Assembly: GCA_946409305.1 (NCBI GenBank)
Contig: CAMJVU010000001.1
Span: forward strand, 1 to 64,000
Source of the DNA: an uncultured Cytophagales bacterium
Lineage (GTDB): Bacteria > Bacteroidota > Bacteroidia > Cytophagales > Amoebophilaceae
Direction of reading: 5' to 3'
DNA length: 64,000 nucleotides
The position numbers and the translations under genes are program-made. The stretch's first letter is position 1; each line of letters opens with the position of its first letter. The notes beneath the pieces were generated by a model. It worked only from the letters and a program-made list of their open reading frames with translations, did not search any database and was not told the DNA's origin. Below, in pieces: positions 20,068 to 29,553 of the stretch.

Positions 20068-21246
20068 ATGGAGAGCGTTTTTGGCAAGAAATTTTTATCT
20101 TTTTGCTTTGTTGGGGTGGGTTTTATTGTATTAATTCAAACATATCTATATGGATGTAATGATGAAACTGTTCCTCAAGGTGGAGGCGGTGATTTGAATA
20201 TTCTTCAAAGTAGAGGTGGTAATAATGATGTTTTCGTCAGAGTCAAGAAATATATTGCTTCTATAGGGGCAACCGGGGGGGCTTTTCAGAGTGTCCTATT
20301 TTCTAATGGGGAAATTAATAGTGATGTCTTTAAAGATGGGGAAAGAAAGTTTACAAAATTGGAGTGTGAGATTAACAGAATATTGCAGGTTGATGGTACT
20401 TACTTTAACAATAAATCAGATATAATAGGGAATCCTGAAATTAATAAGTCTAGAGTTTATGGAATATCAGATTTTAGTGCTAGTGGGGATATTCCTGGTG
20501 AGCTTAATGTCAAAAAGAATGAAAATTGTTATTCGCAAGATTGGTGTAGTGGTTTTGATAAAAATCATATTATTGTTGTCCAGGCGGCTAGTCAATTTAA
20601 TAATCTTGAGAGTGTGTCAAGTAATTTGAATAGTGTGATTAAATGGGCTGGTGATACTAGTCAAGGACCGGGGGTATGTTCTGGAAGTTATGTGGCGACG
20701 AAGTTTAGAGAGATGGCTAAATTTAGGAATTTATTGCACGATGATTTTGCTTATTTGAATATCAATAAAAAGTTCTACAAGAATGGTTATTTAGAGTTAT
20801 TCAATATGTCAGAAGAAGATAAAAAGGGTTTATTCGAGAAATTATGTGATACTGCTAAGGATAAATTTAAGGTGTTGATACAATATTGTAATTTTGAAAA
20901 GGGTGATACTAATGGGTATGTGGTCTTTAATGCTGCTCCTTCTTACCAGGGTAAGTTAAGTAAGAGTAACAAAGAAGGAATTGACGAATATTTTAATAAG
21001 AATAAATATGATAATGAGATATGCGATTTACTTGTCAGTATTCAATATAAAATTTTGGCTTTGTTTGTGAGAGAACTTGTTATTAAGAATCCAGACAAGA
21101 TTATTGACGTTTATTTAACTGAGGTTGGACAAGGGTATTTTGCAAATCCTCGGTCTTCGTATGAAAAAGGTATTGAAGAGATGAAAAAAGTTTTGAATGG
21201 CGTGAAGAATGTGGTTATATGGACGACAAGTGGTAAACTTCTTTAG
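20068..21246 (+). CDS. Lipoprotein with macrodomain-like, ADP-ribose-type fold signature
   Basis: 392 residues. Signal peptide with lipobox YLYGC (Cys30), then a Gly/Asn-rich spacer. The mature part carries an ordered set of motifs: QAASQFNNLES at about 172-182, TSQGPG at 197-202, VVFNAAPSYQG around 287-297 and VYLTEVGQGYFANP at 348-361. From memory, an uncharacterised family found in bacteria and eukaryotes shows Q-ASQFN-LE, TQGPAC and VYLT--GGG-FGN in this order, and the last block recalls the ADP-ribose-binding loop of macrodomains. I therefore infer ADP-ribose or NAD-derived ligand binding or hydrolysis, on the cell surface or in the host. It stands 488 bases from a divergent-end partner, the exported NMNAT-like gene. 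Family match moderately sure, activity unproven. Confidence 0.65.
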   Translation: MESVFGKKFLSFCFVGVGFIVLIQTYLYGCNDETVPQGGGGDLNILQSRGGNNDVFVRVKKYIASIGATGGAFQSVLFSNGEINSDVFKDGERKFTKLECEINRILQVDGTYFNNKSDIIGNPEINKSRVYGISDFSASGDIPGELNVKKNENCYSQDWCSGFDKNHIIVVQAASQFNNLESVSSNLNSVIKWAGDTSQGPGVCSGSYVATKFREMAKFRNLLHDDFAYLNINKKFYKNGYLELFNMSEEDKKGLFEKLCDTAKDKFKVLIQYCNFEKGDTNGYVVFNAAPSYQGKLSKSNKEGIDEYFNKNKYDNEICDLLVSIQYKILALFVRELVIKNPDKIIDVYLTEVGQGYFANPRSSYEKGIEEMKKVLNGVKNVVIWTTSGKLL

Positions 21247-21489
21247 TTCTATTTTAATATTTGGTTTAGAGTGTTGCATTGTATATGTCTTTTTCGGAAT
21301 GGGTAGAATATTATTTATTTTACGGTTGTTATGTTTTGATTGGTCTGAAGTATAATAAATGTTAGGTTGTTTTTTATCACAAAGCGCAGTTTAACACAAA
21401 GTATCATCAGAGCATAAAGGATCAGGTAATACTTTAATTAAGGTGTTTTTACAGTAAAATTTGTCTTTATTTATTAATAAAACAGTCTT

Positions 21490-21857
21490 TTTATTGGACG
21501 ATGTTTCATTGCTCCCCCTGTTGGACTCGAACCAACGACCCTTTGATTAACAGTCAAATGCTCTAACCAACTGAGCTAAGAAGGAATCTTTATAATAATA
21601 TTATAAATGATTAGTGATTTTATAAAGAAGAAATTAAAAGGTAAAGACATAATCTGTGGAATTTTAGGAATATCATTTTTTTTTGTGTTATCTTACTTAA
21701 CAAACACCGATTATCGTAAATGGAAGCGAATAAATTTTTTTATAAATAAAAATACTCAAAGGATATACATAAACGAAAGGACAACATTAGATGAGTTATG
21801 CGACACCTTAGTTAAATATGATATAGCAGAAAACACTGATAAGTTTAAATTTTGTTG
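21490..21857. repeat. Inverted duplicate, copy A (tRNA-Asn, mltG 5' end, rsmA start)
   Basis: This segment is the reverse complement of about 38258-38618. It contains the first seven codons of rsmA, the whole tRNA-Asn, the tRNA-mltG gap and the first ~66 codons of mltG. The two copies look the same by eye until they diverge inside mltG (after DELCD) and, on the other side, after AAACATCGTCCAATAAAA. The arms face each other across about 16.4 kb. Confidence 0.9.
21512..21585 (-). tRNA. tRNA-Asn (GTT), copy A
   Basis: Read on the minus strand it folds as a full cloverleaf: acceptor TCCTTCT with AGGGGGA, anticodon loop CTGTTAA giving GTT, T-arm GTTGG-TTCGAGT-CCAAC, discriminator G. No CCA is encoded (CAA follows). 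The sequence is the same as the copy at 38523-38596, so this is a second tRNA-Asn gene carried by the duplication. Confidence 0.95.
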
Positions 21858-21858
21858 A
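21607..21858 (+). pseudogene. mltG 5' fragment (duplicate)
   Basis: Encodes the first ~66 residues of the MltG at 37425-38501 (MISDFIKKKLKGKDIICG to DELCD) with no visible change, then drifts for about 17 residues and stops. It keeps the membrane anchor but none of the catalytic YceG domain. It is a product of the inverted duplication; expression as a short membrane peptide is possible but a function is unlikely. Confidence 0.9.
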
Positions 21859-21891
21859 ATTTGACAAAATAGATGTTAATAACATCTCATT

Positions 21892-22734
21892 TTACTTTTT
21901 AACAGGTATAACCATAGAACTTAAATTTTGCTCCATTATTTCCAATACTTCTGGAGCTACATATGTTTTTAAACTTTCTTTCCAACCCTCTTTAAATGAA
22001 TACTTGCCATCCTTTAAAACCAATTGATCCCTAACTTTGGTCGAGCTCAAATCACTAAATTTATTTTCTTCCACTTCTACACAAAATTGATACTTGCCTT
22101 CAGCAGGTTTAATTTTTTTCATTTTGCTTCCCGAACGTCCTACGCAAACAAAATTCATTCCGCTAAGAGTACTTTTACATTTCTCGTAGTGATCACTACC
22201 GCAAACATAAAAAACGACACAATCTTTGTATTCCTTTTCAAAATGATCATAAACTTCATCAAAATCAGGATGTCCACACAGCTTCCCCTTTGTTTTTTCC
22301 TCATAATCTGTCGATTCAAAACGACTAAAAACGCCACCTTCTACATTCTTAAAATGCTCAATAGCAACATTGCACATCTGTAGCCGAATATCATGTTTAA
22401 AATACGGATTACCTTTATGTTTCAAGTAAGCATCACTCGAAGGAGAAAGTATAACCTTTATAATCTCAAATCCGTTTTCCTTTAATTTGTTACATGCCAA
22501 CTCTAATTCGTAAAGATGTCCGTTATGAATGGGATTAAGAGCCCCAGTAGAAACTACTACAGCTTTTATTACCGGCTTTTCAACTGCAATTTTTTCTTCA
22601 GTATGATCATCGCTACTATTACCTGGAATCTTACCACTCAAAATTCTCTTACTATCATCTGAAGTCTTATTGCATGGATAAAATCCACAAAACACGACAG
22701 AAAAAAATGCAACGCCTAAAAAACACCTTTTCAT
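21892..22734 (-). CDS. Exported NMN adenylyltransferase-like protein
   Basis: 280 residues from ATG 22734 (in-frame ATGs at 22743 and 22752 also exist). Residues 1-21 form a signal peptide (MKRCFLGVAFFSVVFCGF) with Cys21 near the cleavage zone; a polar spacer runs to about 55. The rest is a nucleotidyltransferase of the HIGH superfamily: GALNPIHNGHL (64-74), ISxTxxR-type SSTKVRD (230-236). The stretch ILSPSSDAYLKHKG then HDIRLQMCNVAI resembles eukaryotic NMNATs (ISP--DAY-K, HR--M--LA) more than bacterial NadD. Such enzymes make NAD from NMN and ATP. An exported form would act outside the cytoplasm, perhaps on the host pool; that is inference. Next to the macrodomain-like lipoprotein gene. Confidence 0.75.
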   Translation of the reverse strand: MKRCFLGVAFFSVVFCGFYPCNKTSDDSKRILSGKIPGNSSDDHTEEKIAVEKPVIKAVVVSTGALNPIHNGHLYELELACNKLKENGFEIIKVILSPSSDAYLKHKGNPYFKHDIRLQMCNVAIEHFKNVEGGVFSRFESTDYEEKTKGKLCGHPDFDEVYDHFEKEYKDCVVFYVCGSDHYEKCKSTLSGMNFVCVGRSGSKMKKIKPAEGKYQFCVEVEENKFSDLSSTKVRDQLVLKDGKYSFKEGWKESLKTYVAPEVLEIMEQNLSSMVIPVKK

Positions 22735-22965
22735 ATACCTCATACCCAACATATCACTAATATAAATAAATCCAAGATTAAATGTGTTGTATGTTGATGT
22801 TTATGTCTATGGTAGAATAGTAGTAAAAAAACGTTAGCATTATATCACTGTAAAAATAATACTCAGTGACAGTACCTTGTTAAGGGATAGGAATTGTCTA
22901 TTAGTGATAATTAGCAATTGGTGTTCTCACAGTGTATTTAGGAAACAATTCGATATCTATCAAAT

Positions 22966-23760
22966 ATGAAGCAATATCTTGATTTAGCAGAATATATTCT
23001 TGAAAATGGTAAAGATAGAGACGATAGAACAGGTGTTGGAGTTAGAAGCATTTTTGGATATCAAATGCGTTTTAATCTTGCAAATGGATTTCCTTTATTA
23101 ACTACAAAAAAACTTCATCTAAAGTCGATAGTATATGAATTGTTATGGTTTTTACGTGGAGATACTAATATTAAGTACTTAAACGACAATGGTGTTACAA
23201 TATGGGATGAATGGGCAAATGAATATGGAGACTTGGGGCCGATTTATGGTTCACAGTGGAGATCATGGAAATGTTGTGATGGACGTGTTGTTGATCAAAT
23301 AGCAAATGTAATTGAACAAATAAAAAATAACCCCACATCAAGGCGTTTAATCGTTAATTCATGGAATGTTGGAGATATCGACAAAATGGCTTTACCCCCA
23401 TGTCATGTTATGTTCCAGTTTTATGTAAGTGACGGTAAATTATCATGTCAACTATATCAAAGGAGTGCTGATGTTTTTTTAGGTGTTCCATTCAATATTG
23501 CTTCGTATTCAATACTAATACACATGATCGCTCATGTCTGTGAACTACAAGTTGGAGATTTTATTCACACATTTGGCGATATCCATATATACAAAAATCA
23601 TTTTCAACAGATGAAGAAACAACTACTAAGAACTCCAAGAAAATTACCACAACTGCAAATAACGAGAAACGTAACTGACATATCATCATTCAACTATGAT
23701 GATATCAAAATTAGCGACTACAACCCTCATCCCACAATAAAAGGAGACATAGCTGTGTAA
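22966..23760 (+). CDS. thyA: Thymidylate synthase
   Basis: Converts dUMP and methylene-tetrahydrofolate to dTMP. 264 residues, the standard length. Starts [15 protein letters not shown]; carries DRTGVG, the catalytic Cys in [24 protein letters not shown] and the end [14 protein letters not shown]. Works with the folA product, which regenerates tetrahydrofolate; folA lies 5.3 kb away on the other strand. Confidence 0.98.
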   Translation: MKQYLDLAEYILENGKDRDDRTGVGVRSIFGYQMRFNLANGFPLLTTKKLHLKSIVYELLWFLRGDTNIKYLNDNGVTIWDEWANEYGDLGPIYGSQWRSWKCCDGRVVDQIANVIEQIKNNPTSRRLIVNSWNVGDIDKMALPPCHVMFQFYVSDGKLSCQLYQRSADVFLGVPFNIASYSILIHMIAHVCELQVGDFIHTFGDIHIYKNHFQQMKKQLLRTPRKLPQLQITRNVTDISSFNYDDIKISDYNPHPTIKGDIAV

Positions 23761-24462
23761 CTAAGGTATTATTTCCTTGGCAAATTCTTCATATTTATTT
23801 ACAATATCACTTCCTATCATATTTACCGTCTCTCTATGATCTTTTAAATAATGCTCAACAACACCTCCCACCTCAGGACTCCCGTTGTCTTTATTCCAGC
23901 CATTGAAACACCTTTTATTATTTTTGAAATATCCACAATTGTTAAGCCCATGAAAATTTGACTTCACATTGACCACTTCATTACCTTTTTTGTACAAAGT
24001 AAATTCTAAACGTCCATGTTCGCCTCCATAAAGAACAATCACCTTATATACCCCATTATTAAAATTAAAGACTACACTAAAATCCTTTTTATCTTCTATC
24101 GTTGGTTTAACATTGTTTTCTGCATTCCATTTAATGAAGTCCTCGCATTCTTGAGCGCGTAAAAACAATCCAATAGTGATCAATGCTGTAGCAGAAGTTC
24201 CTCTTGATTGATTTCCCACAAAATATTTGAGAAAATAATCTTCTAGTTTACAAATGACAGATTGTTCATCTTTCTGAATGTTCTTTCTGACAATAAACTG
24301 CTCCTCTCTGACGATAGATTGTTCCTCACTATTAACAAACTGGTTGTCAGTACCCAAACCTTTAGCGCCATTAGTCAAATAGTCACAATTTTCATAAACA
24401 GTCACAATGCCTTGTGCTGCTAACGCCTCAAAAACGAAACGTCCCATCTTATTAGTTCCCAC
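23761..24462 (-). CDS. Secreted family protein with shared leader (intact)
   Basis: About 233 residues if the GTG at 24462 is the start; the longer frame to 24543 has no leader similarity upstream. The GTG aligns exactly with the ATG of the leader genes at 3854 and 39520 (GTNKMGRFVFEALAAQGIVTVYEN against MKTSKVKRFVCGALAAQGIVVVYGN), so it is a signal peptide. The mature part has a helix containing LEDYFLKYF, GLFLRAQECEDFIKW, a beta region (FNFNNGVYKVIVLYGG) and an end VVEHYLKDHRETVNMIG. The same plan is seen in the genes at 25601 and the dead one between. The stop abuts the thyA stop. Unknown family. Confidence 0.6.
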   Translation of the reverse strand: MGTNKMGRFVFEALAAQGIVTVYENCDYLTNGAKGLGTDNQFVNSEEQSIVREEQFIVRKNIQKDEQSVICKLEDYFLKYFVGNQSRGTSATALITIGLFLRAQECEDFIKWNAENNVKPTIEDKKDFSVVFNFNNGVYKVIVLYGGEHGRLEFTLYKKGNEVVNVKSNFHGLNNCGYFKNNKRCFNGWNKDNGSPEVGGVVEHYLKDHRETVNMIGSDIVNKYEEFAKEIIP

Positions 24463-24627
24463 AACTGCAATGTAATGACAATACAAATAAAACAAAAATA
24501 TCTCGAAAAAAAACTTGAATACAATTGAAACTATATTAAGCAACGTACACTATAACCTCATTTACACCTTAAAGCTAATAAATAAAAATGATAAAATATA
24601 TGTTCGTAAGTACGATAAATAACTACA

Positions 24628-25319
24628 TTACAGAACATCTTTCGCATTAGACTTGTCTTTTTCTCCCAAAATTAACTTGAAAATTTCTACAATATCTCCA
24701 CTTATTTTGTCTAACTGCTTGTTATGATATTTCAATAGATGAGTAATAATTTTGTTTACCTCACCTTTACATAATTCAGTTCCTGAACGAATCCAAATTT
24801 TCCCATTCTTATAATACCCACTTTCTTCGCCACAAATATCAGCATTAAAAACACACGATACTTCCACAATCTTTTTTAATCCTCTAAGCAAAAGAAAATC
24901 AGCATTCGATTTATTCCAGAATATATCTATTTCATACATTCCGTTCCCAACACTAAAAGAAACATTATCACAATCTTGTTTTTTTACCTCTATTTTAACA
25001 TCACTGTTCTCACACAAATCAACACATTCATTGGTTTCTTAAACATTTAAAAACAATCCCATTGTAGTCAATACATTAGAAACATTGAAAGATGAACATT
25101 CTACCTTCGATTGTACAAGGTAATCTAAAATACAATTCTCTAATTTATGAACATCACCATGCTTGTATCCTTGATTACCTGGCTCATTATGGGACGGTTG
25201 AGGGTTGATAATCTGTTGATAATTCATACTCTTGCAAAAATCCCCACAATTCTCATAAACAGTTATAATACTTTGTGCTGTCAATACTCCACAAACGAAG
25301 CGTCTTATTTTATTTGTTC
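24628..25319 (-). pseudogene. Secreted family protein, dead copy
   Basis: Same layout as its neighbours: leader (TNKIRRFVCGVLTAQSIITVYENC), LENCILDYLV, GLFLNV, then after an in-frame TAA at 25039-25041 the frame continues with ETNECVDLCENSDV and YYKNGKIWIRSGTE. The codon that is ATG in the other leader copies is damaged (ATTAGGAAC against ATTATGAAGAC, two bases lost), so the start is gone as well. Two independent lesions make it a pseudogene rather than a sequencing slip. 166 bases separate it from the intact copy downstream. Confidence 0.75.
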
Positions 25320-25600
25320 CTAATTGTAACCCTTAAACCATAGTAAATGAATAAATAAATTTTTAGAAAATTACCATTTATAAAGAAATTTCTAGAACAT
25401 TTCATAATATAAAGTGGACAAATTTTTCCAGTGAATGTCACATTGTCATCATCGAGCTATCTTATTTTTAACGGTGTTAAATCAAATGAGATAAAATTTA
25501 TACTGTTTATTAATGCAATTTTTGGAAATATTATACATTGATTCATAAAAATTATTGAACAGTTTATAACAATACGTCAACAAAATAGGATGATCCAGTA

Positions 25601-26308
25601 TCAATAATTACCATATTTATCACAAATACTTTCTCCCATTTCTTCTAAAGATTTTTTATGGTAATCTAAGTAATGTCTGGCGATACTTTCTATAGTAATT
25701 CCATCTTTTTCGTGATTTGGACGGAGCCAAAGTTTACCATTTTTGTAATATCCATGTTTTTCTTTATCATCACGGAAATCGGATGACACTTTAATTATCT
25801 TTTTTTCCCCTTTGTATAACGTACAGCTTAAATATTTATCTTTATTAACGATTTTTATAGAATACGTTACTTTATCAACATTGATGAAAAAACAATATTC
25901 GTTGTTCTCATTTTTTTTTGATTTTACATTAAACTTGTTGTTTCTACACAGTTTAATAAAATCACTACACTCTTCAGCAGTCAAAAGTAACCTAACAGTA
26001 ATCATTTTTTTGTCAAAATCAGGATCTTTTTTAATTTTATATCCTTTTACAAAATACTCAAAAATATGATCTTCTAAAATGCAAATATTTTTTTTAAATT
26101 CATTAGTGGTAGAATCGGCATCAGAAATTGATGAAACATCATCTTCTGAATCTCGATGTCCGGTTATTAATTGTTGATTTGAATCGTTGTTTTCCCCCAC
26201 TTTTGTGTTATGATATGGATAAGTTTGACTACAAATTATCACGAGAGGAACATTTTTAAATATTACATTTTTAGTCAAATTAAACATAACACTTTTTAGC
26301 TTGTCCAT
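25601..26308 (-). CDS. Secreted family protein, divergent copy
   Basis: About 235 residues from ATG 26308 (ATG 26350 would add 14). A hydrophobic N-terminus (VIFKNVPLVIICSQ) replaces the shared leader. The mature part aligns with its two neighbours: LEDHIFEYFVKGY, RLLLTAEECSDFIKLC, a beta-rich centre, GYYKNGKLWLRPN and HYLDYHKKSLEEMG. Tandem copies with diverged sequence suggest diversifying selection on an exported factor. Unknown function. Confidence 0.6.
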   Translation of the reverse strand: MDKLKSVMFNLTKNVIFKNVPLVIICSQTYPYHNTKVGENNDSNQQLITGHRDSEDDVSSISDADSTTNEFKKNICILEDHIFEYFVKGYKIKKDPDFDKKMITVRLLLTAEECSDFIKLCRNNKFNVKSKKNENNEYCFFINVDKVTYSIKIVNKDKYLSCTLYKGEKKIIKVSSDFRDDKEKHGYYKNGKLWLRPNHEKDGITIESIARHYLDYHKKSLEEMGESICDKYGNY

Positions 26309-27034
26309 ATTATGATAATAGTAAAATTTTAATAAAATAATTATTGTCAAAATTTTTCAAATAATAGATTCACGTTCTTTGCCGACTGTGCAAATTCTGA
26401 ATTGTGCAATTTTAGATCATTTTGCTAAGTATTTCAGATTATTATCGAAGTTCTTTAGTTATTCTTTTTTCTATATAAACCCAGTCTTGTCGAAGAATAT
26501 TCTATAGTCAATATTTGGAATCTCAAACATAGGTGAATCATCAATTCCAAATGCTCATTAAAAGATGATGGGTCTATCATGGTTTCTGATACAGTTGGGA
26601 ATACGCGTGATATTTACAGATGCAGAAAAACATAGGAGATATAAATTATGTTATTTTGTCGACATTTTTCACATTCATGAGTGGCAGTTGATATTATAAA
26701 AGGAAGTAAAAAGACTTTATAATTGCCGTTAATAAAGTTGATATTAATCCAAAATTTAAAATAGAAAATTACAAGACTACATTTTTTATATTTCAACAAA
26801 AAGCAATATCAGTGCTTTTACCATCGAAGATTTTGCTAAAAAATCAAAAAAAATATAAAATATATGACAATAAAACTACAATCAACATTTAACGTTACGA
26901 TATTTTATTACAATTTGAGTCTCTTAAAGAATCCTCCGTCGAATTTGCACAGCATCCCAACTTAGATATAAGAAACCTTCACAAAAAAATAGACGAAACA
27001 CTCCCTCCCGATAACATATTAAAATACACTAGTT
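26309..27034. other. Non-coding stretch with possible gene remnants
   Basis: About 700 AT-rich bases. Short coding-like pieces without starts can be read: minus strand near 26460-26560 (DDSPMFEIPNIDYRIFFDK) and plus strand 26905-27110 (HPNLDIRNLHKKIDETLPP), the latter running into sequence antisense to the deubiquitinase end. They may be decayed genes or chance. No RNA gene seen. Confidence 0.3.
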
Positions 27035-28363
27035 TCAAGGATTTTTACACGCTTTATAGAACAAAATATAAGGCATACCTTCTGTATACTGATGAAATCG
27101 AGTGCATTCTGTAACATTTGCATCATTATATAAATACCATTTATTGTCCATCTTATTTTTACAATAAGCCACAAAATGCCCACTCATAGAACTAGGTCCT
27201 AAATGGCAAATAACAGCATATAATTCAAAGACAGTATTCCCACACGAAACATAATTACGTAAATTCAACACTTCAGGAAAATTAACTTTACAATTATACA
27301 CCGCGTTCCTCCCTCTATTTAAATAAATAATTAGATTATTTGGAGCAAAATAAAGGTTTGTAGAATAATAAGCATCATATGATCCCTTACATATATTGCA
27401 ATACATTTGATTTTCTCCACTCATCAGATCCATTTTTTTATGATAATCAAAACATTCATATAGATCAACATCTGGATTCGTTCTGCCATAATTAAATAAT
27501 GGTCTTTTCCCACAACTACAACAATACTTATTAACTTCCTCCAAAGGAAATTCTAAAAAGCTACAAACTTGAAAATTGTATTTAACTAATTTGCAGTTCA
27601 AACATTGACTTTTTGTTTCTATTGCTCCATAAAATAAATCCGATATTATAGATTTAAAATTGTTCTGAAAATTTTTAAAAAACAACTCAAGCATCGTCTG
27701 TTCGTTAAGCTGATCCTGACAATTTAAATTACCATCATCACCAATACCACTTCCATCTACTTGATTTAATTCCTCATGAAATTTCTCCACTAAGAAAATC
27801 ATCAAATCCTTCGAGTCATTTGCAGCTATTCCCTTAAATAAAGGATTTTTCCTACTCAATACTTCTTTAAAATTAGACGGACTAACCGAACCGTTATTAT
27901 TAACCCTATTCCACAAATTTAACACTAGCCTATAATATTCATTTGCCATCTCATTTTGCGGTTTTTCCTTGTACTTTGTAAGAAAATATTCTGTTAAACT
28001 TTCAGTATTTGATAAACATTGTAAAGCTGCATTCATATAACAAGTAGCACCTATATTATTTAATCCTACTAGTATAGGTCCTTCCTTTCCCCCTATTTTC
28101 CCTTTTATAATCTCTCCTTCACTCTTTACCACATTGGTTTTAACGTTTATCACGTCTTTTTTTTTTAGGCTATCATTATTGCCCAATTCTACCAGCGATT
28201 CAACACTCTTCGTCCCTTTATACACTTCATTATTTTCAGGTTCTCCAGAACCTACTCCAAGAGGTACAGAATCCTCTTCCAATCCATAATATGGACCACC
28301 AAATATCGACAACAATACCACTCCAGAAGCGAAGTAGTAAGAAAAAATACCAAACCTACGCAT
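27035..28363 (-). CDS. Secreted ubiquitin-specific protease (peptidase C19)
   Basis: 442 residues. Signal peptide-like start (MRRFGIFSYYFASGVVLLSIFGG), a low-complexity spacer to about 95, then a complete USP catalytic domain. Cys box GLNNIGATCYMNAALQCL with Cys108; a zinc-finger region with CLNCK, CCSCG and YCNICKG; His box GHFVAYCK (His396) followed by WYLYNDANV (Asp414). All catalytic positions are present, so it is predicted active. These are eukaryotic enzymes that cleave ubiquitin from proteins; bacteria have no ubiquitin, so the target must be in the host. USP-type effectors have been reported in the amoeba symbiont Amoebophilus. Monocistronic by its spacing. Confidence 0.9.
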   Translation of the reverse strand: MRRFGIFSYYFASGVVLLSIFGGPYYGLEEDSVPLGVGSGEPENNEVYKGTKSVESLVELGNNDSLKKKDVINVKTNVVKSEGEIIKGKIGGKEGPILVGLNNIGATCYMNAALQCLSNTESLTEYFLTKYKEKPQNEMANEYYRLVLNLWNRVNNNGSVSPSNFKEVLSRKNPLFKGIAANDSKDLMIFLVEKFHEELNQVDGSGIGDDGNLNCQDQLNEQTMLELFFKNFQNNFKSIISDLFYGAIETKSQCLNCKLVKYNFQVCSFLEFPLEEVNKYCCSCGKRPLFNYGRTNPDVDLYECFDYHKKMDLMSGENQMYCNICKGSYDAYYSTNLYFAPNNLIIYLNRGRNAVYNCKVNFPEVLNLRNYVSCGNTVFELYAVICHLGPSSMSGHFVAYCKNKMDNKWYLYNDANVTECTRFHQYTEGMPYILFYKACKNP

Positions 28364-29037
28364 AACTAATCCATAATAACATTATAAATAAAATCACACT
28401 ATGGTAGCATTATAAATAAAATTTCTTAGTCAAAAAATGTGAATATTGTTTTCGAACATTCAATTAAATGGAGCATTAACATTACTTTTCCACAATGGTG
28501 TATTCCACTATTTTTATTACATTCTCTACAATAACAACTCCATACAGTTCCTATTCCAGGTTCCAATAGTGGTGAGAAAATAGTATTTTCTGTAAACTTA
28601 CATAAACATTTCCACACAGAACAGCTTTTATCGGTAATTTCTATGTAGTTATTGAACTAATACGTGTATGAGGAATCGAAGCTAAATGGAGATAGGAAAA
28701 AAAACACATCTATCTTGAAGTATATTCAATGTTTTTCACAAAATACTACTATCATTTGTTCTTCTTCATGTGGAAAATAATCTGTGTTTACTCTCTTGAT
28801 TACTATTCTATGCAATCTTTTCATTCTCACTATTTTTGAAAATTGACATATCTTTCTCCTAAATCAGTTATTTTATAGACGTTTGATAATATAAATGGCA
28901 TTCGAGTATAGCAACAGTTAATATGCATATAATCATTGTTTTTTTATAGATAAATAATCCAAAGATAATTCCTTCAAACAAGATTTTTTAACTAAAACCA
29001 CTTCACAATAATGACAGCCAATGTTAATGACACCAAA
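28364..29037. other. Long intergenic stretch with one doubtful Cys-rich ORF
   Basis: Holds a minus-strand frame 28426-28617 (63 residues, GTG start, Cys-rich with CYCREC and HHCGK) that could be a small zinc-binding protein or a remnant. It shows no leader or family I recognise. From 28620 to 29037 I see nothing. Confidence 0.3.
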
Positions 29038-29553
29038 TTAAACTAGATTTCTGTCCATTATTCTGTATTCATATTTTAAGTCATTGAATTTGTTAGTTGA
29101 GATTATTGCAGTACTCCACTGTTCTGGTTTATCGATCGTAAAATAGGAGTCGCCAGGTTTATCATCAAAGATATACGTCATGTATATCCTGTTTATATAT
29201 TTCCAAAATTGCCCATATACAGATGCTCCACCAATTACGAAAACTTCATTCTCTTTTTTATTTTCAACAAAATCCATTACATTTGTGGGATTTTGAAATA
29301 TTTTGATGTCATCGTGAATATAACATTTATAGTTATTATTAGAAGTCATCAATAGTATTTTCCTCCCTGGTAAACGGTTAGGAATTGATTCGTATGTATT
29401 TTTGCCAACAATGACATAATGTCCCATTGTGAGTTTTTTGAAGTTTTTTAAATCATCTGGAATCTTATACAATAATTCGTTATTAACTCCTATTGTTCCA
29501 AGTGAATTACATGACACAATGGCAGAACAATAAAAATTATATTTAAAAGGCAT
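29038..29553 (-). CDS. folA: Dihydrofolate reductase
   Basis: Reduces dihydrofolate to tetrahydrofolate with NADPH. 171 residues: N-terminal strand with IGVNNELLYKIPDDLKNFKKLTMGH, the NADPH loop VGKNTYESIP-RLPGRK and VIGGASVY. Pairs functionally with thyA. Overlaps the yraN end by 11 bases. Confidence 0.96.
   Translation of the reverse strand: MPFKYNFYCSAIVSCNSLGTIGVNNELLYKIPDDLKNFKKLTMGHYVIVGKNTYESIPNRLPGRKILLMTSNNNYKCYIHDDIKIFQNPTNVMDFVENKKENEVFVIGGASVYGQFWKYINRIYMTYIFDDKPGDSYFTIDKPEQWSTAIISTNKFNDLKYEYRIMDRNLV

Noticed and set aside
24463-24543. Upstream extension of the secreted family protein
   Set aside because: The frame is open, but the leader alignment with other genes places the start at GTG 24462; the extension is not conserved.
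23761-26308. Toxin-antitoxin or restriction system in the secreted tandem family
   Set aside because: No nuclease, methylase or antitoxin motif; the copies are paralogous secreted proteins.
26614-26799. Minus-strand frame of 61 residues
   Set aside because: Hydrophobic, low-complexity and without family or start context; typical chance frame in AT-rich DNA.
28426-28617. Cys-rich minus-strand frame of 63 residues
   Set aside because: Possible small zinc protein, but one copy, GTG start and no family; mentioned in the intergenic entry rather than called as a gene.
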